Source of the DNA: JBAPRR01 sp049281195
GTDB taxonomy: Bacteria; Actinomycetota; Acidimicrobiia; Acidimicrobiales; CAVXTF01
DNA length: 28,591 nt
Assembly (NCBI GenBank): GCA_049281195.1
Contig: JBAPRR010000281.1
Location: 1 to 28,591, forward strand
Reading direction: 5' to 3'
This document shows positions 7,491 to 15,713 of the stretch, one piece after another; position 1 is the first letter of the stretch, and each line of letters opens with the position of its first letter. The position numbers and the translations under genes are program-made. The notes under the pieces are model-generated. The model saw only the letters and a program-made list of their open reading frames with translations. It ran no database searches and was not told the origin of the DNA.

Positions 7491-9002
7491 ATGCCTGCAG
7501 ATCGTCCCAACATTCTTCTCGTCGTCTCGGACCAAGAGCGACAGCGCAGCTGGCTGCCGTCGACGGTGGATCTTCCCTGGCGCAACCGGCTCATATCAGA
7601 AGGCGTTGAGTTCACCAGGTACTACACGCACTCCTCACCGTGCTCGCCGAGCAGGGCGAGCCTCTTCACCGGCAGATACCTGCCCGGTCACGGAGTGGTC
7701 GACAACGTCATTCAGCCCGAGCACACGGAGCTCGACACGAGTATTCCGACCATCGGGTCGATCCTCGCTGACAGCGGTTACCGGAGCTCTTACATCGGCA
7801 AGTGGCATCTGTCGCAGTCGGCCTCGCCCGACATGACGGCCTACGGCTTTTCCGATTGGGAGGGTAACGACAAACACTTCATGGGTTGGGCGGGCACCGG
7901 AGTCGCCTTCGATCCGATCATCGCCGCTAACGCGGCGCACTGGATCAATTCGAACGCGCGTCCTGATTCGAAGGTCCAGCCTTGGTTCCTCACCGTCGCA
8001 TTGGTGAACCCGCACGACGTTATGTGGTTCCCGATCGACCAGCCGGGTTACGAGGACCGCAATCCCGAACAGGTCCGCCAGACGCGGGAGCTTTTGACCC
8101 GCGCTGCATGGAAGGAAGATGACCCGCTTCCCATTTACTCCGACCACTACGACCACGTGTTCGAGGAACTGCCCCTGAACTTCCATGACGACCTGCATTC
8201 GAAGCCCGAAGCTCATAGACAGTGGAGGTACGACCAGCAGCACGGGATCTGGGGATACATCGACCCCACAGACAAGGGTGCGTGGTTGAGGCACCTCGAC
8301 TACTACGTACAACTCCACCGGTTGGCCGACCGCAGCCTCGGAACCGTGCTGGGCGCTCTCGTTGAGGCGGGAGCATGGGACGACACTGTGGTGATCTTCA
8401 CGTCGGATCACGGCGACATGTGTGGATCGCACGGTCTTCGGTCCAAGGGCCCTTTCGTCTATGACGAGATCATGAACGTCCCCCTCTACGTAAAGGCCCC
8501 GGGTGTCACTGCGGCAGGCACCGCCACCGACGCGCTTGCCACCCACGTGGATCTGGCCAAGACGATTTGTTCGCTCGCGGGTGCGACGGATCCCGGTGGA
8601 AGCATTCAGGGAGTCGACCTGACTTCCGTATTCGACGGATCGAGTTCGAGCGCGAGAGACCACGTTCTGTTCGCGCAGGATTCGGCACAGACCGAGCATC
8701 TGAACGGGATTCGCTATGCATTGCGCGGTTTTTTCGATGGGACCACCAAGTATGCGCGCTACTACGGAGTCGGAGGCGGCAAGCCGTCCACCGGCCTGTG
8801 GGGCAAGGACCCGGGCCGCAAGCTCTTCGATGTCGACTGCGACTTCGACGATCAGGATCACGAGTGGTACGACCACTCCGCCGATCCATATGAGCTGGTC
8901 AACCTCGCCCACGATCCCGGCATGCGCTCCGAGCTGAGAGAGCAGTACGAAAGACTGCTCGGTTACGAGCGCGAAGAACTCGAAATCACAAAACTCCAAT
9001 AA
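7491..9002 (+). CDS. Sulfatase-superfamily hydrolase (formylglycine type)
   Basis: 503 residues. The N-terminal metal site is NILLVVSDQ, with CSPSRASLFTGRY around residues 50-62; the Cys of CxPSR is the one converted to formylglycine in type I sulfatases. Further signatures are YIGKWHLS, NPHD, and FTSDHGDMCGSHGLRSKGP with the second metal-binding Asp/His. The product hydrolyses sulfate esters. The related phosphonate monoester hydrolases use the same formylglycine, so a phosphoester-scavenging role beside pst cannot be excluded. There is no signal peptide, so it is cytoplasmic. The start lacks a Shine-Dalgarno site; TACCTT 11 bases upstream could be a -10 element for a leaderless message. No formylglycine-generating enzyme is encoded nearby. 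A long open frame on the opposite strand is a GC-driven shadow. Confidence 0.88.
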   Translation: MPADRPNILLVVSDQERQRSWLPSTVDLPWRNRLISEGVEFTRYYTHSSPCSPSRASLFTGRYLPGHGVVDNVIQPEHTELDTSIPTIGSILADSGYRSSYIGKWHLSQSASPDMTAYGFSDWEGNDKHFMGWAGTGVAFDPIIAANAAHWINSNARPDSKVQPWFLTVALVNPHDVMWFPIDQPGYEDRNPEQVRQTRELLTRAAWKEDDPLPIYSDHYDHVFEELPLNFHDDLHSKPEAHRQWRYDQQHGIWGYIDPTDKGAWLRHLDYYVQLHRLADRSLGTVLGALVEAGAWDDTVVIFTSDHGDMCGSHGLRSKGPFVYDEIMNVPLYVKAPGVTAAGTATDALATHVDLAKTICSLAGATDPGGSIQGVDLTSVFDGSSSSARDHVLFAQDSAQTEHLNGIRYALRGFFDGTTKYARYYGVGGGKPSTGLWGKDPGRKLFDVDCDFDDQDHEWYDHSADPYELVNLAHDPGMRSELREQYERLLGYEREELEITKLQ

Positions 9003-9075
9003 CGAAATCCCAACAGTCCAATAACAAGGCCCGCTCCGTCTTCCCAACGCGCGGCCCCGTTACTACGCTGACAAT

Positions 9076-9804
9076 GTGGTCGTTCAAACCGCTGAGGTTT
9101 TCGCGCCCCCCCAGGTTTCTTCTGGTCGTCTCGTAGTAGTCGACGACGATCCTGAGATACGCAGCCTTTTGGTGAGGCTGCTCCAGGCGGAGGGATATCA
9201 GGTACGCGACGTCGCGTCGGGTACCGAAGCGCTCGCACTTTTGTCCACGCGTCCCCCCGACCTGATGATCCTCGATGTGATGCTCGATTACGAAGACGGC
9301 TTCTCGCTTCTGGCCCAGATCCGCAGGACGAGCGACGTACCCGTCATCTTGGTAACCGCACGCTCCCAGGAGTCAGACAGAGTCTTCGGGTTGAAGCTCG
9401 GTGCGGACGACTATGTCGTGAAGCCCTTCAGTTCTGCTGAGCTTGCTGCTCGAATCGAGTCGGTCCTGCGCCGGACGAAGAGGCAACCATCTCTGCAGAT
9501 CACCTCACTGGTATTCGATGAGCTCGAGATAGATCCCGATGCTCGCGAGGTGCGCGTGTCCGGTCGGAACATCGACCTTACCGCCAAGGAATTCGAGCTC
9601 CTGCTGTTCCTGGCGCGTTCGCCTCGCAGGGTATTCACCCGGGGTCAGCTGTTGGCCCAGGTATGGGATTCGTCCTCCGAGTGGCAGGACGCCAACACGG
9701 TCACCGAACACGTGCGGCGCATCCGCCGCAAGATCGAGCCCCGCCCCGGACAGCCCCGCTGGATCGTGACGGTCAGAGGCGCCGGCTACCGCTTCGAAGC
9801 CTGA
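9076..9804 (+). CDS. OmpR-family response regulator
   Basis: 242 residues from a GTG. The receiver has Asp23/Asp24, phosphoacceptor Asp67 in LMILDVML, Thr94 and Lys116 in VVKPF. The C-terminal winged helix has LTAKEFELLLFLARSPRRVF, then EWQDANTVTEHVRRIRRKIE and the wing TVRGAGYRFE. The spelling EWQDANTV is seen in several actinobacterial regulators of unknown signal. It has no visible Shine-Dalgarno site. TACGCT just upstream could drive a leaderless transcript. It ends 4 bases from the stop of the convergent histidine kinase, a natural candidate partner, although the two genes are not co-transcribed. Confidence 0.9.
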   Translation: MVVQTAEVFAPPQVSSGRLVVVDDDPEIRSLLVRLLQAEGYQVRDVASGTEALALLSTRPPDLMILDVMLDYEDGFSLLAQIRRTSDVPVILVTARSQESDRVFGLKLGADDYVVKPFSSAELAARIESVLRRTKRQPSLQITSLVFDELEIDPDAREVRVSGRNIDLTAKEFELLLFLARSPRRVFTRGQLLAQVWDSSSEWQDANTVTEHVRRIRRKIEPRPGQPRWIVTVRGAGYRFEA

Positions 9805-9808
9805 GTGT

Positions 9809-12775
9809 TCAGGGATGGGCCGGATCATCACCGGCGAGCGGGAACTGCAACGTGAACGTCGTTCCGGCACCCGGCGTGCTCTCCACGTCGACCGTGCCGT
9901 TCGACTGGGTCACCATCGCGTGCACGGTGGCGAGACCGAGACCGGTACCGCTGGCGCTCCCCTTCGTCGTGAAGAACGGTTCGAAGCAGTGCTGAGCGGT
10001 CCTCGGGTCCATGCCGATCCCTGTGTCTGAGACGGACACGTTGACAAACGATCTCGACTGAGACTTGACGAGGCGGGTCAGGATCGAGAGGCTCCCTCCC
10101 TGGGGCATCGCATCGCGGGCGTTGAAAGCAAGGTTCAGGATCGACCGTTCGAATTCGGCCTTGTCCGCCAGTACGACCAATGCAGTGTCGTGGGCCTCGG
10201 TAGCCACCTCGACCTCCATGTCGTTTCCCATCAGACGTCGGATCTCCTCCGTCATCTGCGCGAGAACCTCGCCCGGATCGATCTGGGTGAGCTGCGCGCC
10301 ACTCCTGTGACCGATCTGAAGGAGCTGCCCGGTTAAAGCAGCCGCGCGCTTTCCCACCCGATGGATGGCCTCTACGTCGGGCCGCATCGGATCCGTTGGG
10401 TCCATCCGGGTCATGAGAGTTTCCGACGATGCGAGTATCACCGTCACCAGGTTGCTGAAATCGTGGGCGATGCCACCTGCCAGGCGGGCCATGGCCCCGA
10501 GGCGCTGGGAACGGTGGAACTGCTCCAGAACCTGCTCGCGTTCGGTGGCGTCCTCGATGACCGCGAGGATCCCACCCGTGGTCCCGTCGTTCTCCTCCAG
10601 TGGCGCGACCGACAGTGAAAGCTCCATCAACTCGCCGTCAGGGCGTCGCGCCGGGATGAGCGCACCGACGGTGGCGTTTCCACGCCTTGCACGCTCCCAG
10701 AGCACGTTGAGCGTCAGAGCGGTGACCCCTGCCACGGGGATGGTCCTCGGTGCGGGCCCGGTCTCCTCCCATCCGAACAAAAACCCTGCCGCCCTGTTCC
10801 ACCAGCGCACGGTGCCGTCCAGATCCAGCTCCGCGATCGCCAGTGGCGAGGACTCGACGAGCGCACTGAGTCGCTGCTCGTTGCTCCGCAGATTCTCGTA
10901 CAGCGAAGCTCTCTCCAGCGTCGCGGAGGCCATCTTGGCCAATAGGGCGAGCACGGCTTCGTCGTCAGGACCGAAAGGCTCCTGCCCGGCGACTGCGACC
11001 ATCGCCCGTTTGCGAGAACCGTCCACCGGCGCGGCCACCCAGTCGGGCGTCTGCTCTTGATCTCTGATCCTGAAAGACGCGATACCCATCGAGGACGACA
11101 CCGCGAAGCTGCCGCCTCCGAGGACCCTTTCAGTGGCTTCGCGAATGGCGACGAGCTCGAGGGGAGACGGATCGGAGGGATAGGACATCTCGACGGTTGT
11201 CGCGGGTTGGCGCGATGTGAGTACGACTCTCTCGCAACCGAGCACACGCCGAGCATTCTCGGCGAGCACCTGCAGGACCTCTTCTTCGCTCAGGGGGCTG
11301 CTCACGATCAGGGCGGTCTCAACCAAGGTGCGAAGCCGTTCGGCACGGCGTTCTGACGATCGCGACAGGATCTCGCCCTGCCTCAAGAGCAGCACCCGTT
11401 CGGCCGTTGCGGCCACTGTGCTCGCAAGCGCGTCTGCGACCTCGAGGTCCGACGGCCTGAAGCCCCGGCGTCCGGGGAACGTCACGAAGCTGAGGGCTCC
11501 CACTGCCTTCCCGTTCACGGCGACCGGGACAACCATCAGCGATCCGATCCCCTCAGTGGGCGAGGCCTGGACCAGGCTCAATGCAGGCTCGGATCCGGAC
11601 TTGCGCCCCGGCTCGGAGAATCCCGTCGCCAGGTCGGACGAAACCACGGCACCGCCTGTGGCCATAACCGAACGCACGAGCGCCTCGCCTTCGGGGTGGA
11701 CGTGAGAGGCGTCGCGTTTTGGAAAGGGCCTCGATCCCCGTGCCCGTGTCTTTCCGATCGACACGCCGGTGAGACTCCCGGTTCCCTCGTCCAAGTGGAC
11801 GCCGAACCAGTCGCAGAAATCGGGGACGATCACGTCTCCAAGATGTTGGAAGGCCTCTGTGGTTGAGTCCGATTGCCTCGAGAGCGTCATCGCCGCTTCT
11901 GCGAGAATTGCAAGGTGCCCGCGTGCGTGGGCCACTCCGAGCCGGCTCCGCCATTCCTCTTCACCGAGCCGTGCGCGCTCGATGACTGCAGACCCGCTAT
12001 CTGCGATCTGCTGCAGTCGACGCAGCCTGTTCGTACGGGATCCTCGTCGCGGCGCGGAGAGGACCACGACTCCCGTGACTCGGTCGCCGATGAAAAGAGG
12101 CGCTCCCAATGTTGCGAGAGAACGGTCCGATTCGTCGATCACAGAGATGGCGCGGGCTTGCGACAGAGCCTTGGTGATGGCGGCCTCGGCCAGAGCGGGC
12201 GCAACCTCGGCACCGATCGTCGTTCGGAGTGTGGGCACCTCGACGCCTGAGACCGCGTAGAGGGATGCGCCTCTGGCACCGACGAACGAAGCAGTGCTCT
12301 CGAGCAGGTCGGACACGTACCCGTCTGCTCTACGTGTCGGTTCCTTTCCCTCCACAGGCGGGATGTGGGAATGCCTCTCCTGCGCCTCTGACAACATGCG
12401 CCTCACGCCTATGGCGCTTCGGCGCCTGGCCACGAGAGCGACGCTCACGACTGCTCCCGCGATCGAGACCCACAGCCATGGTGAGGCCACGATCGATGAT
12501 CGGCGCACCAGCTGGAGGGACAGCTCCACCAGACCGACCGTCGCCAGCGCGATCCATCCCAGTAGTGCAGCTACTGATTCCGACACGGACACCGCCAGTC
12601 GGACGGGCCGTTCAGTCGCCGATTCTCCTGCATCGTCGAAGGCGGACGGGTGGGAGCCACGCACCATCTGGTGGATGGTCGCGGCACGTCCTTCTGACGG
12701 AGTCGGGGCCCGGTCGTACCGGTTCTGTTGATCCAGTGACGCGTCCGTCGCCGTGGCATCGCGGTCGCCAGCCAC
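9809..12775 (-). CDS. Multi-GAF/PAS sensor histidine kinase
   Basis: About 988 residues from the GTG at 12775. The frame is open to 12943, but that would run into the upstream gene; ATG at 12853 or 12667 are alternatives. Order: a polar N-terminus, two hydrophobic segments at roughly residues 57-80 and 92-115 (membrane anchor with little or no external loop), three GAF-like regions, a PAS domain (ALVESSPLAIAELDLDGTV), then the kinase core. The phosphoacceptor His is in LAGGIAHDFSN near residue 760. The N-box is NLAFNARDAM, G1 is DTGIGMD, the F-box is FEPFFTTK and G2 is GTGLGLATVH. No receiver domain is attached. The missing sensor loop and stacked GAF domains suggest an intracellular or redox/ligand signal. 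The partner is probably the convergent OmpR regulator (inference). Confidence 0.88.
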   Translation of the reverse strand: MAGDRDATATDASLDQQNRYDRAPTPSEGRAATIHQMVRGSHPSAFDDAGESATERPVRLAVSVSESVAALLGWIALATVGLVELSLQLVRRSSIVASPWLWVSIAGAVVSVALVARRRSAIGVRRMLSEAQERHSHIPPVEGKEPTRRADGYVSDLLESTASFVGARGASLYAVSGVEVPTLRTTIGAEVAPALAEAAITKALSQARAISVIDESDRSLATLGAPLFIGDRVTGVVVLSAPRRGSRTNRLRRLQQIADSGSAVIERARLGEEEWRSRLGVAHARGHLAILAEAAMTLSRQSDSTTEAFQHLGDVIVPDFCDWFGVHLDEGTGSLTGVSIGKTRARGSRPFPKRDASHVHPEGEALVRSVMATGGAVVSSDLATGFSEPGRKSGSEPALSLVQASPTEGIGSLMVVPVAVNGKAVGALSFVTFPGRRGFRPSDLEVADALASTVAATAERVLLLRQGEILSRSSERRAERLRTLVETALIVSSPLSEEEVLQVLAENARRVLGCERVVLTSRQPATTVEMSYPSDPSPLELVAIREATERVLGGGSFAVSSSMGIASFRIRDQEQTPDWVAAPVDGSRKRAMVAVAGQEPFGPDDEAVLALLAKMASATLERASLYENLRSNEQRLSALVESSPLAIAELDLDGTVRWWNRAAGFLFGWEETGPAPRTIPVAGVTALTLNVLWERARRGNATVGALIPARRPDGELMELSLSVAPLEENDGTTGGILAVIEDATEREQVLEQFHRSQRLGAMARLAGGIAHDFSNLVTVILASSETLMTRMDPTDPMRPDVEAIHRVGKRAAALTGQLLQIGHRSGAQLTQIDPGEVLAQMTEEIRRLMGNDMEVEVATEAHDTALVVLADKAEFERSILNLAFNARDAMPQGGSLSILTRLVKSQSRSFVNVSVSDTGIGMDPRTAQHCFEPFFTTKGSASGTGLGLATVHAMVTQSNGTVDVESTPGAGTTFTLQFPLAGDDPAHP

Positions 12776-12897
12776 GCTAATTCCGATCCCCGGAAACGGT
12801 TTTACTGCTGTTGATGATCCGTAGGGATTGCGTTGATGACGCCTGGTCCACATAGTGTCATCGGCTCGAATCGCATCCCCATTGAGGGCCGTGCCAG

Positions 12898-13881
12898 TCA
12901 GTTCATGTAGTGGCTGACCAACTGATCGGTGGCATCGGCCCACGAAGCGGTCATTCGTTCGAAGGGTCCGTCGAAGTCGATCTTGCGGCCCCTGGCGACA
13001 CGAGCCAGCGCGAACTGAAGGCCTTTTGCGGTCGACGAGATCTCGCGGTAGCAGTCCGCGGCTTTCTCCAATCCCGCCTTGTCGTGTCCGTTCAGCCAGT
13101 CGATGAACGCCGCGGCGAGCTCAGCAGATGCACCGCACTGCCTACACGTCGCGAACGCGTAAGGGTGGAAGCCGGCCTCGCCGTGATCGGTTATCCACTG
13201 AAGATCCTGCTCGAGATGTTCCTTGAACCTGGGCATCGGATTCGTGAACGGCCGTCTCGCCAGATGCTCTTTCGTGAGTCCCACCGCCAACTTCCGCAAC
13301 TCCTCAGCGTCCGGACGCCTGAGTCTCTCCAGGTGGACGACCTCCACATAAGGAAGAAGAACGTGCGGATCCGGCTTGCCGTTCATCAAGAAGATGCCGT
13401 CGAAATCGGCGCCGGAAAGCTCGAAATAACCGGCATTGTGGAAGTACTGGAGTCGCCGCCCCGCGCGATCGAGCATTTGCGGGACGATGCCCGTCTTGGT
13501 GTGGTCGATCTGGTAAGTGACACCCGCGGTGTCGGGGAGGTAGAAGGAATCAACTTCCACGGTAAGCAGCTTGCCCTGCTCGAGGGACATCTCGAGGTGG
13601 TCGATCACCGGGCGCCATACGTACAGCTCGGCGATCTCCATCCCGTAGAGCGTCCGAAGATCCTCGGGCGGATATTTGAACAAGGTCCACTGATTCCCCT
13701 CGAAATCGGTGGAAAGGGTGAAGGCCGCCGGCGCGATTGGGTCCAGACCGAGCACGTGCAAGAGCTCGATCATCATGTCCTGCCAACAATTGGTCTCGGT
13801 CCAGTCCCGTTCGAGCCTGTGAAGGGGATGGGCCTCGTAGTTGTCAGGGTCCAGCTGCAGCAGTTGAAGGATGGAGTTCAC
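12898..13881 (-). CDS. DUF1839 family protein, candidate carrier-dependent acyltransferase
   Basis: 327 residues from the GTG at 13881, which leaves 28 bases after the upstream flavoprotein stop; a GTG at 13953 would overlap that gene by 44 bases. I recognise DUF1839 from the blocks HPLHRLERDWTETNCW, TDFEGNQWTLFKYPPEDL, VEVDSFYLPDT and YFHNAGYFELSGADF. The family has no established biochemical role that I know of. The order of Cys32 (TNCW), His127 (DHTKT) and Asn149 (FHNAG) resembles a papain/C39-like triad as in BtrH, the butirosin enzyme that moves an acyl group from a carrier protein to an amino sugar. That resemblance is my inference. It is third in a leftward operon after acpS and the flavoprotein. 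It has no signal peptide or membrane segment. Confidence 0.8.
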   Translation of the reverse strand: MNSILQLLQLDPDNYEAHPLHRLERDWTETNCWQDMMIELLHVLGLDPIAPAAFTLSTDFEGNQWTLFKYPPEDLRTLYGMEIAELYVWRPVIDHLEMSLEQGKLLTVEVDSFYLPDTAGVTYQIDHTKTGIVPQMLDRAGRRLQYFHNAGYFELSGADFDGIFLMNGKPDPHVLLPYVEVVHLERLRRPDAEELRKLAVGLTKEHLARRPFTNPMPRFKEHLEQDLQWITDHGEAGFHPYAFATCRQCGASAELAAAFIDWLNGHDKAGLEKAADCYREISSTAKGLQFALARVARGRKIDFDGPFERMTASWADATDQLVSHYMN

Positions 13882-13909
13882 AGAAGTCCGCAGATTCAGC
13901 CGGATCAGT

Positions 13910-15076
13910 TCAGCGATCCTTGTGTACGAGCAACATCTGAGCGTTGTTGGCAATGATGCGGTCGTTGTTGACCATCACCGCTGCCCCGTGTGCGTCGCGC
14001 AGCAGCCGACCGAGCGTGAGCGGCGAGTCCTCGCGGTAGCCGGCCATTCCGCAGATCGTCATGGCGCGGCCCACGATGTCGACCACGAGCGTCGACGCCG
14101 AGATCTTCAGCGCGTTCATCTGGAGTGCGAAACCCATCGCGTCGAGTGCGTCGGGATCCTCGACCACCTCGTCGTAGCGTCGCGCGGCCGACTTGACGAG
14201 CGAACGCATCTGCTCGAGGGTCGCCACCAACTCGGCGAGGCGCACCGCGGCGGGAGGCGTCACTCCCGGCTTCTTCCTGGCTTCTGAGCGCACGTGGGCG
14301 CGTGAGCGGTCCACTGCCTCGGAGGCGAGTCCGAGCCACACGGAACCCCACAACACGTGAGCCACCGGAAGCATGGTGCGACGCGAGATCACGTCGAAGG
14401 TGTCGGTGAGGATGTTCTTCACGTCGCCTTCCGCGGCAAGGTGGAATCCGAGGCTGCACGTTCCGCGAAATCCGAATGTGTCCCATTCCCCTTTGGGCTC
14501 GAGGGTGAGACCGGGGGGAGCACAGAGAACGAGGACCTGATCGTTGGGGGCGCTGTCCGGTCCACGCCGTGCGGTGGTCAGGATGGCATCGGCGCTCTGG
14601 CCGTACGAGATGACAGGAGCGTTCTTCTCGAGCCTGAACCGGTCTCCGTCGCGGTCGACGAAACACCCGCTCGTGCGCGTGTCGCCGCCGATGCCCGCTT
14701 CGGTCGTGGCGGACGCGAGCAGCGGCTGGGTTTCGACCAGATCGCGCATGTAGTCGCGGAAGAACTCCGAGTGTCCATGGCGGACGATGCATGCCACCTG
14801 GATCTGGTGCATCGCATAGATCATGGCGGTGGATGCGCAGTGCCGGCTCAGCTCGGTGACCGAATCGGCCACCTCGCTCATCGATACGCCCGGACCACCG
14901 AGCTCGGGCGGTATCAGAACCCCGAGTAGGCCATCGGCGCGCAGCGCCTGGATCGCCTCGATCGGGAACCGAGCGTCGCGGTCGACTTCGGTCGAGGCCG
15001 GTCCCGCGTATGTCTCTGCGACAAAACGGGCGCGGTCTCGAATGTTGTTCTTCACGATCGGTTCAACGGTCGCCAT
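13910..15076 (-). CDS. Acyl-CoA dehydrogenase-fold flavoprotein
   Basis: 388 residues, ATG with GGTGG eight bases upstream. Acyl-CoA dehydrogenase features: an N-terminal helical region with FPIEAIQALRADGLLGVLIPPELGG, the mid-domain ATTEAGIGGDTRTSG (FAD and substrate contacts), and C-terminal helices ending in a long NNDRIIANNAQML segment. The usual catalytic Glu (YEGT motif) near the C-terminus is not present; Asn occupies the corresponding place. The alternative Glu position used by isovaleryl- and long-chain enzymes reads Arg by eye alignment. Such replacements occur in the dehydrogenase-fold monooxygenases and other non-standard members. Being sandwiched between acpS and DUF1839, it is more likely to act on a carrier-bound acyl or aminoacyl thioester than in fatty-acid oxidation (inference). 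Confidence 0.82.
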   Translation of the reverse strand: MATVEPIVKNNIRDRARFVAETYAGPASTEVDRDARFPIEAIQALRADGLLGVLIPPELGGPGVSMSEVADSVTELSRHCASTAMIYAMHQIQVACIVRHGHSEFFRDYMRDLVETQPLLASATTEAGIGGDTRTSGCFVDRDGDRFRLEKNAPVISYGQSADAILTTARRGPDSAPNDQVLVLCAPPGLTLEPKGEWDTFGFRGTCSLGFHLAAEGDVKNILTDTFDVISRRTMLPVAHVLWGSVWLGLASEAVDRSRAHVRSEARKKPGVTPPAAVRLAELVATLEQMRSLVKSAARRYDEVVEDPDALDAMGFALQMNALKISASTLVVDIVGRAMTICGMAGYREDSPLTLGRLLRDAHGAAVMVNNDRIIANNAQMLLVHKDR

Positions 15077-15094
15077 TTCGAGCCACCTTGTCTG

Positions 15095-15148
15095 TTGTCA
15101 TACCTGGGTCAGTTGTCATACGTGGGTCAGTTGTCATATGTGGCCACG
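15095..15148. repeat. 18-bp tandem repeat derived from the 3' end of acpS
   Basis: Three copies start at 15095, 15113 and 15131 (TTGTCATACCTGGGTCAG, TTGTCATACGTGGGTCAG, then a diverged third). The third copy overlaps the terminal codons of acpS on the minus strand. The unit is six codons long, so the Tyr-Asp-Asn-stop ending is repeated in frame in the spacer before the flavoprotein gene. It looks like a recent local duplication. Confidence 0.8.
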
Positions 15149-15525
15149 ACGACTGCTGCCGCCATGCCTGCTTCGTGGGTGATGCTGAGGGCCAGCTGGC
15201 GTACGCCGGCCGCTTCTGCCATATCGGCAGCTGTGCCCGACAACTCGATCTCGCACCATCCACCAGGGTGTTTTCGTACCTCGATGGACCTGTAGTCGGG
15301 TCGAACAGCATCTGGCCTGAGGACCTTGATCGTCGCCTCTTTGGCCGCGAATCGGGCCGCGAGCCCGTGGGTGTCGGGCGTGCCGTCCGAGTCGCAGCTG
15401 TCGATCTCGTGGCTGGTGAATACCCGTTTGACGTAGCGGTCACCGAATCTTGCGATCGACTTTTCGACCTCGTCGACACTGGCGAGGTCAATGCCGACAC
15501 GGAGCCCCCCTCGTGAAAGATTCAC
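15127..15525 (-). CDS. acpS: Holo-acyl-carrier-protein synthase (4'-phosphopantetheinyl transferase), AcpS type
   Basis: 132 residues from the GTG at 15525, chosen because GGGAGGT lies five bases upstream; a GTG at 15543 also exists. AcpS transfers the phosphopantetheine arm of CoA to a serine of a carrier protein. The Mg-binding motif GIDLASVDEV is near the N-terminus (Asp10 area) and RFAAKEATIKVL carries the Glu and Lys of the second motif. LSITHEAGMAAAVVVA is the C-terminal strand. Length matches the family (about 120-135). It heads the leftward operon with the flavoprotein and DUF1839 gene, and a carrier protein lies about 3.6 kb away on the other strand. It could be dedicated to that carrier or be the genome's only AcpS; this window cannot tell. 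Confidence 0.88.
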   Translation of the reverse strand: MNLSRGGLRVGIDLASVDEVEKSIARFGDRYVKRVFTSHEIDSCDSDGTPDTHGLAARFAAKEATIKVLRPDAVRPDYRSIEVRKHPGGWCEIELSGTAADMAEAAGVRQLALSITHEAGMAAAVVVATYDN

Positions 15526-15600
15526 CCGGTACCTCCCAAGCACTTGAGCGCCCGAGACGGTCGCCCGCGACCATCGTCAACGGCGCCCGTCGGAGGCGGG

Positions 15601-15660
15601 ACATCATACTTTGATCAACTTCAACCACTTTCACCGCACCTGTATCCCGCGAGGTTTTCC
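15601..15660. promoter_or_regulatory. Divergent intergenic region with candidate acpS -10 element
   Basis: The 188-base gap between acpS and the GNAT gene holds an AT-richer patch. On the minus strand TATGAT (15603-15608) resembles a -10 element about 78 bases before acpS. The palindrome TTGATCAA (15611-15618) lies next to it and could be an operator half. No convincing -35 was found, and no promoter was assigned for the rightward genes. Confidence 0.25.
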
Positions 15661-15713
15661 ATTTTTCAGAGATCCCTCAGTCCTTCTACCGCCTACCATT
15701 TCCCCGTCCGTAA

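Noticed and set aside
7635..9047. 470-codon open frame on the minus strand
   Set aside because: It lies entirely opposite the sulfatase gene, has no recognisable motif, and is explained by GC-rich codon bias.
12910..13956. 348-codon open frame on the plus strand
   Set aside because: It mirrors the DUF1839 gene, which has clear family blocks.
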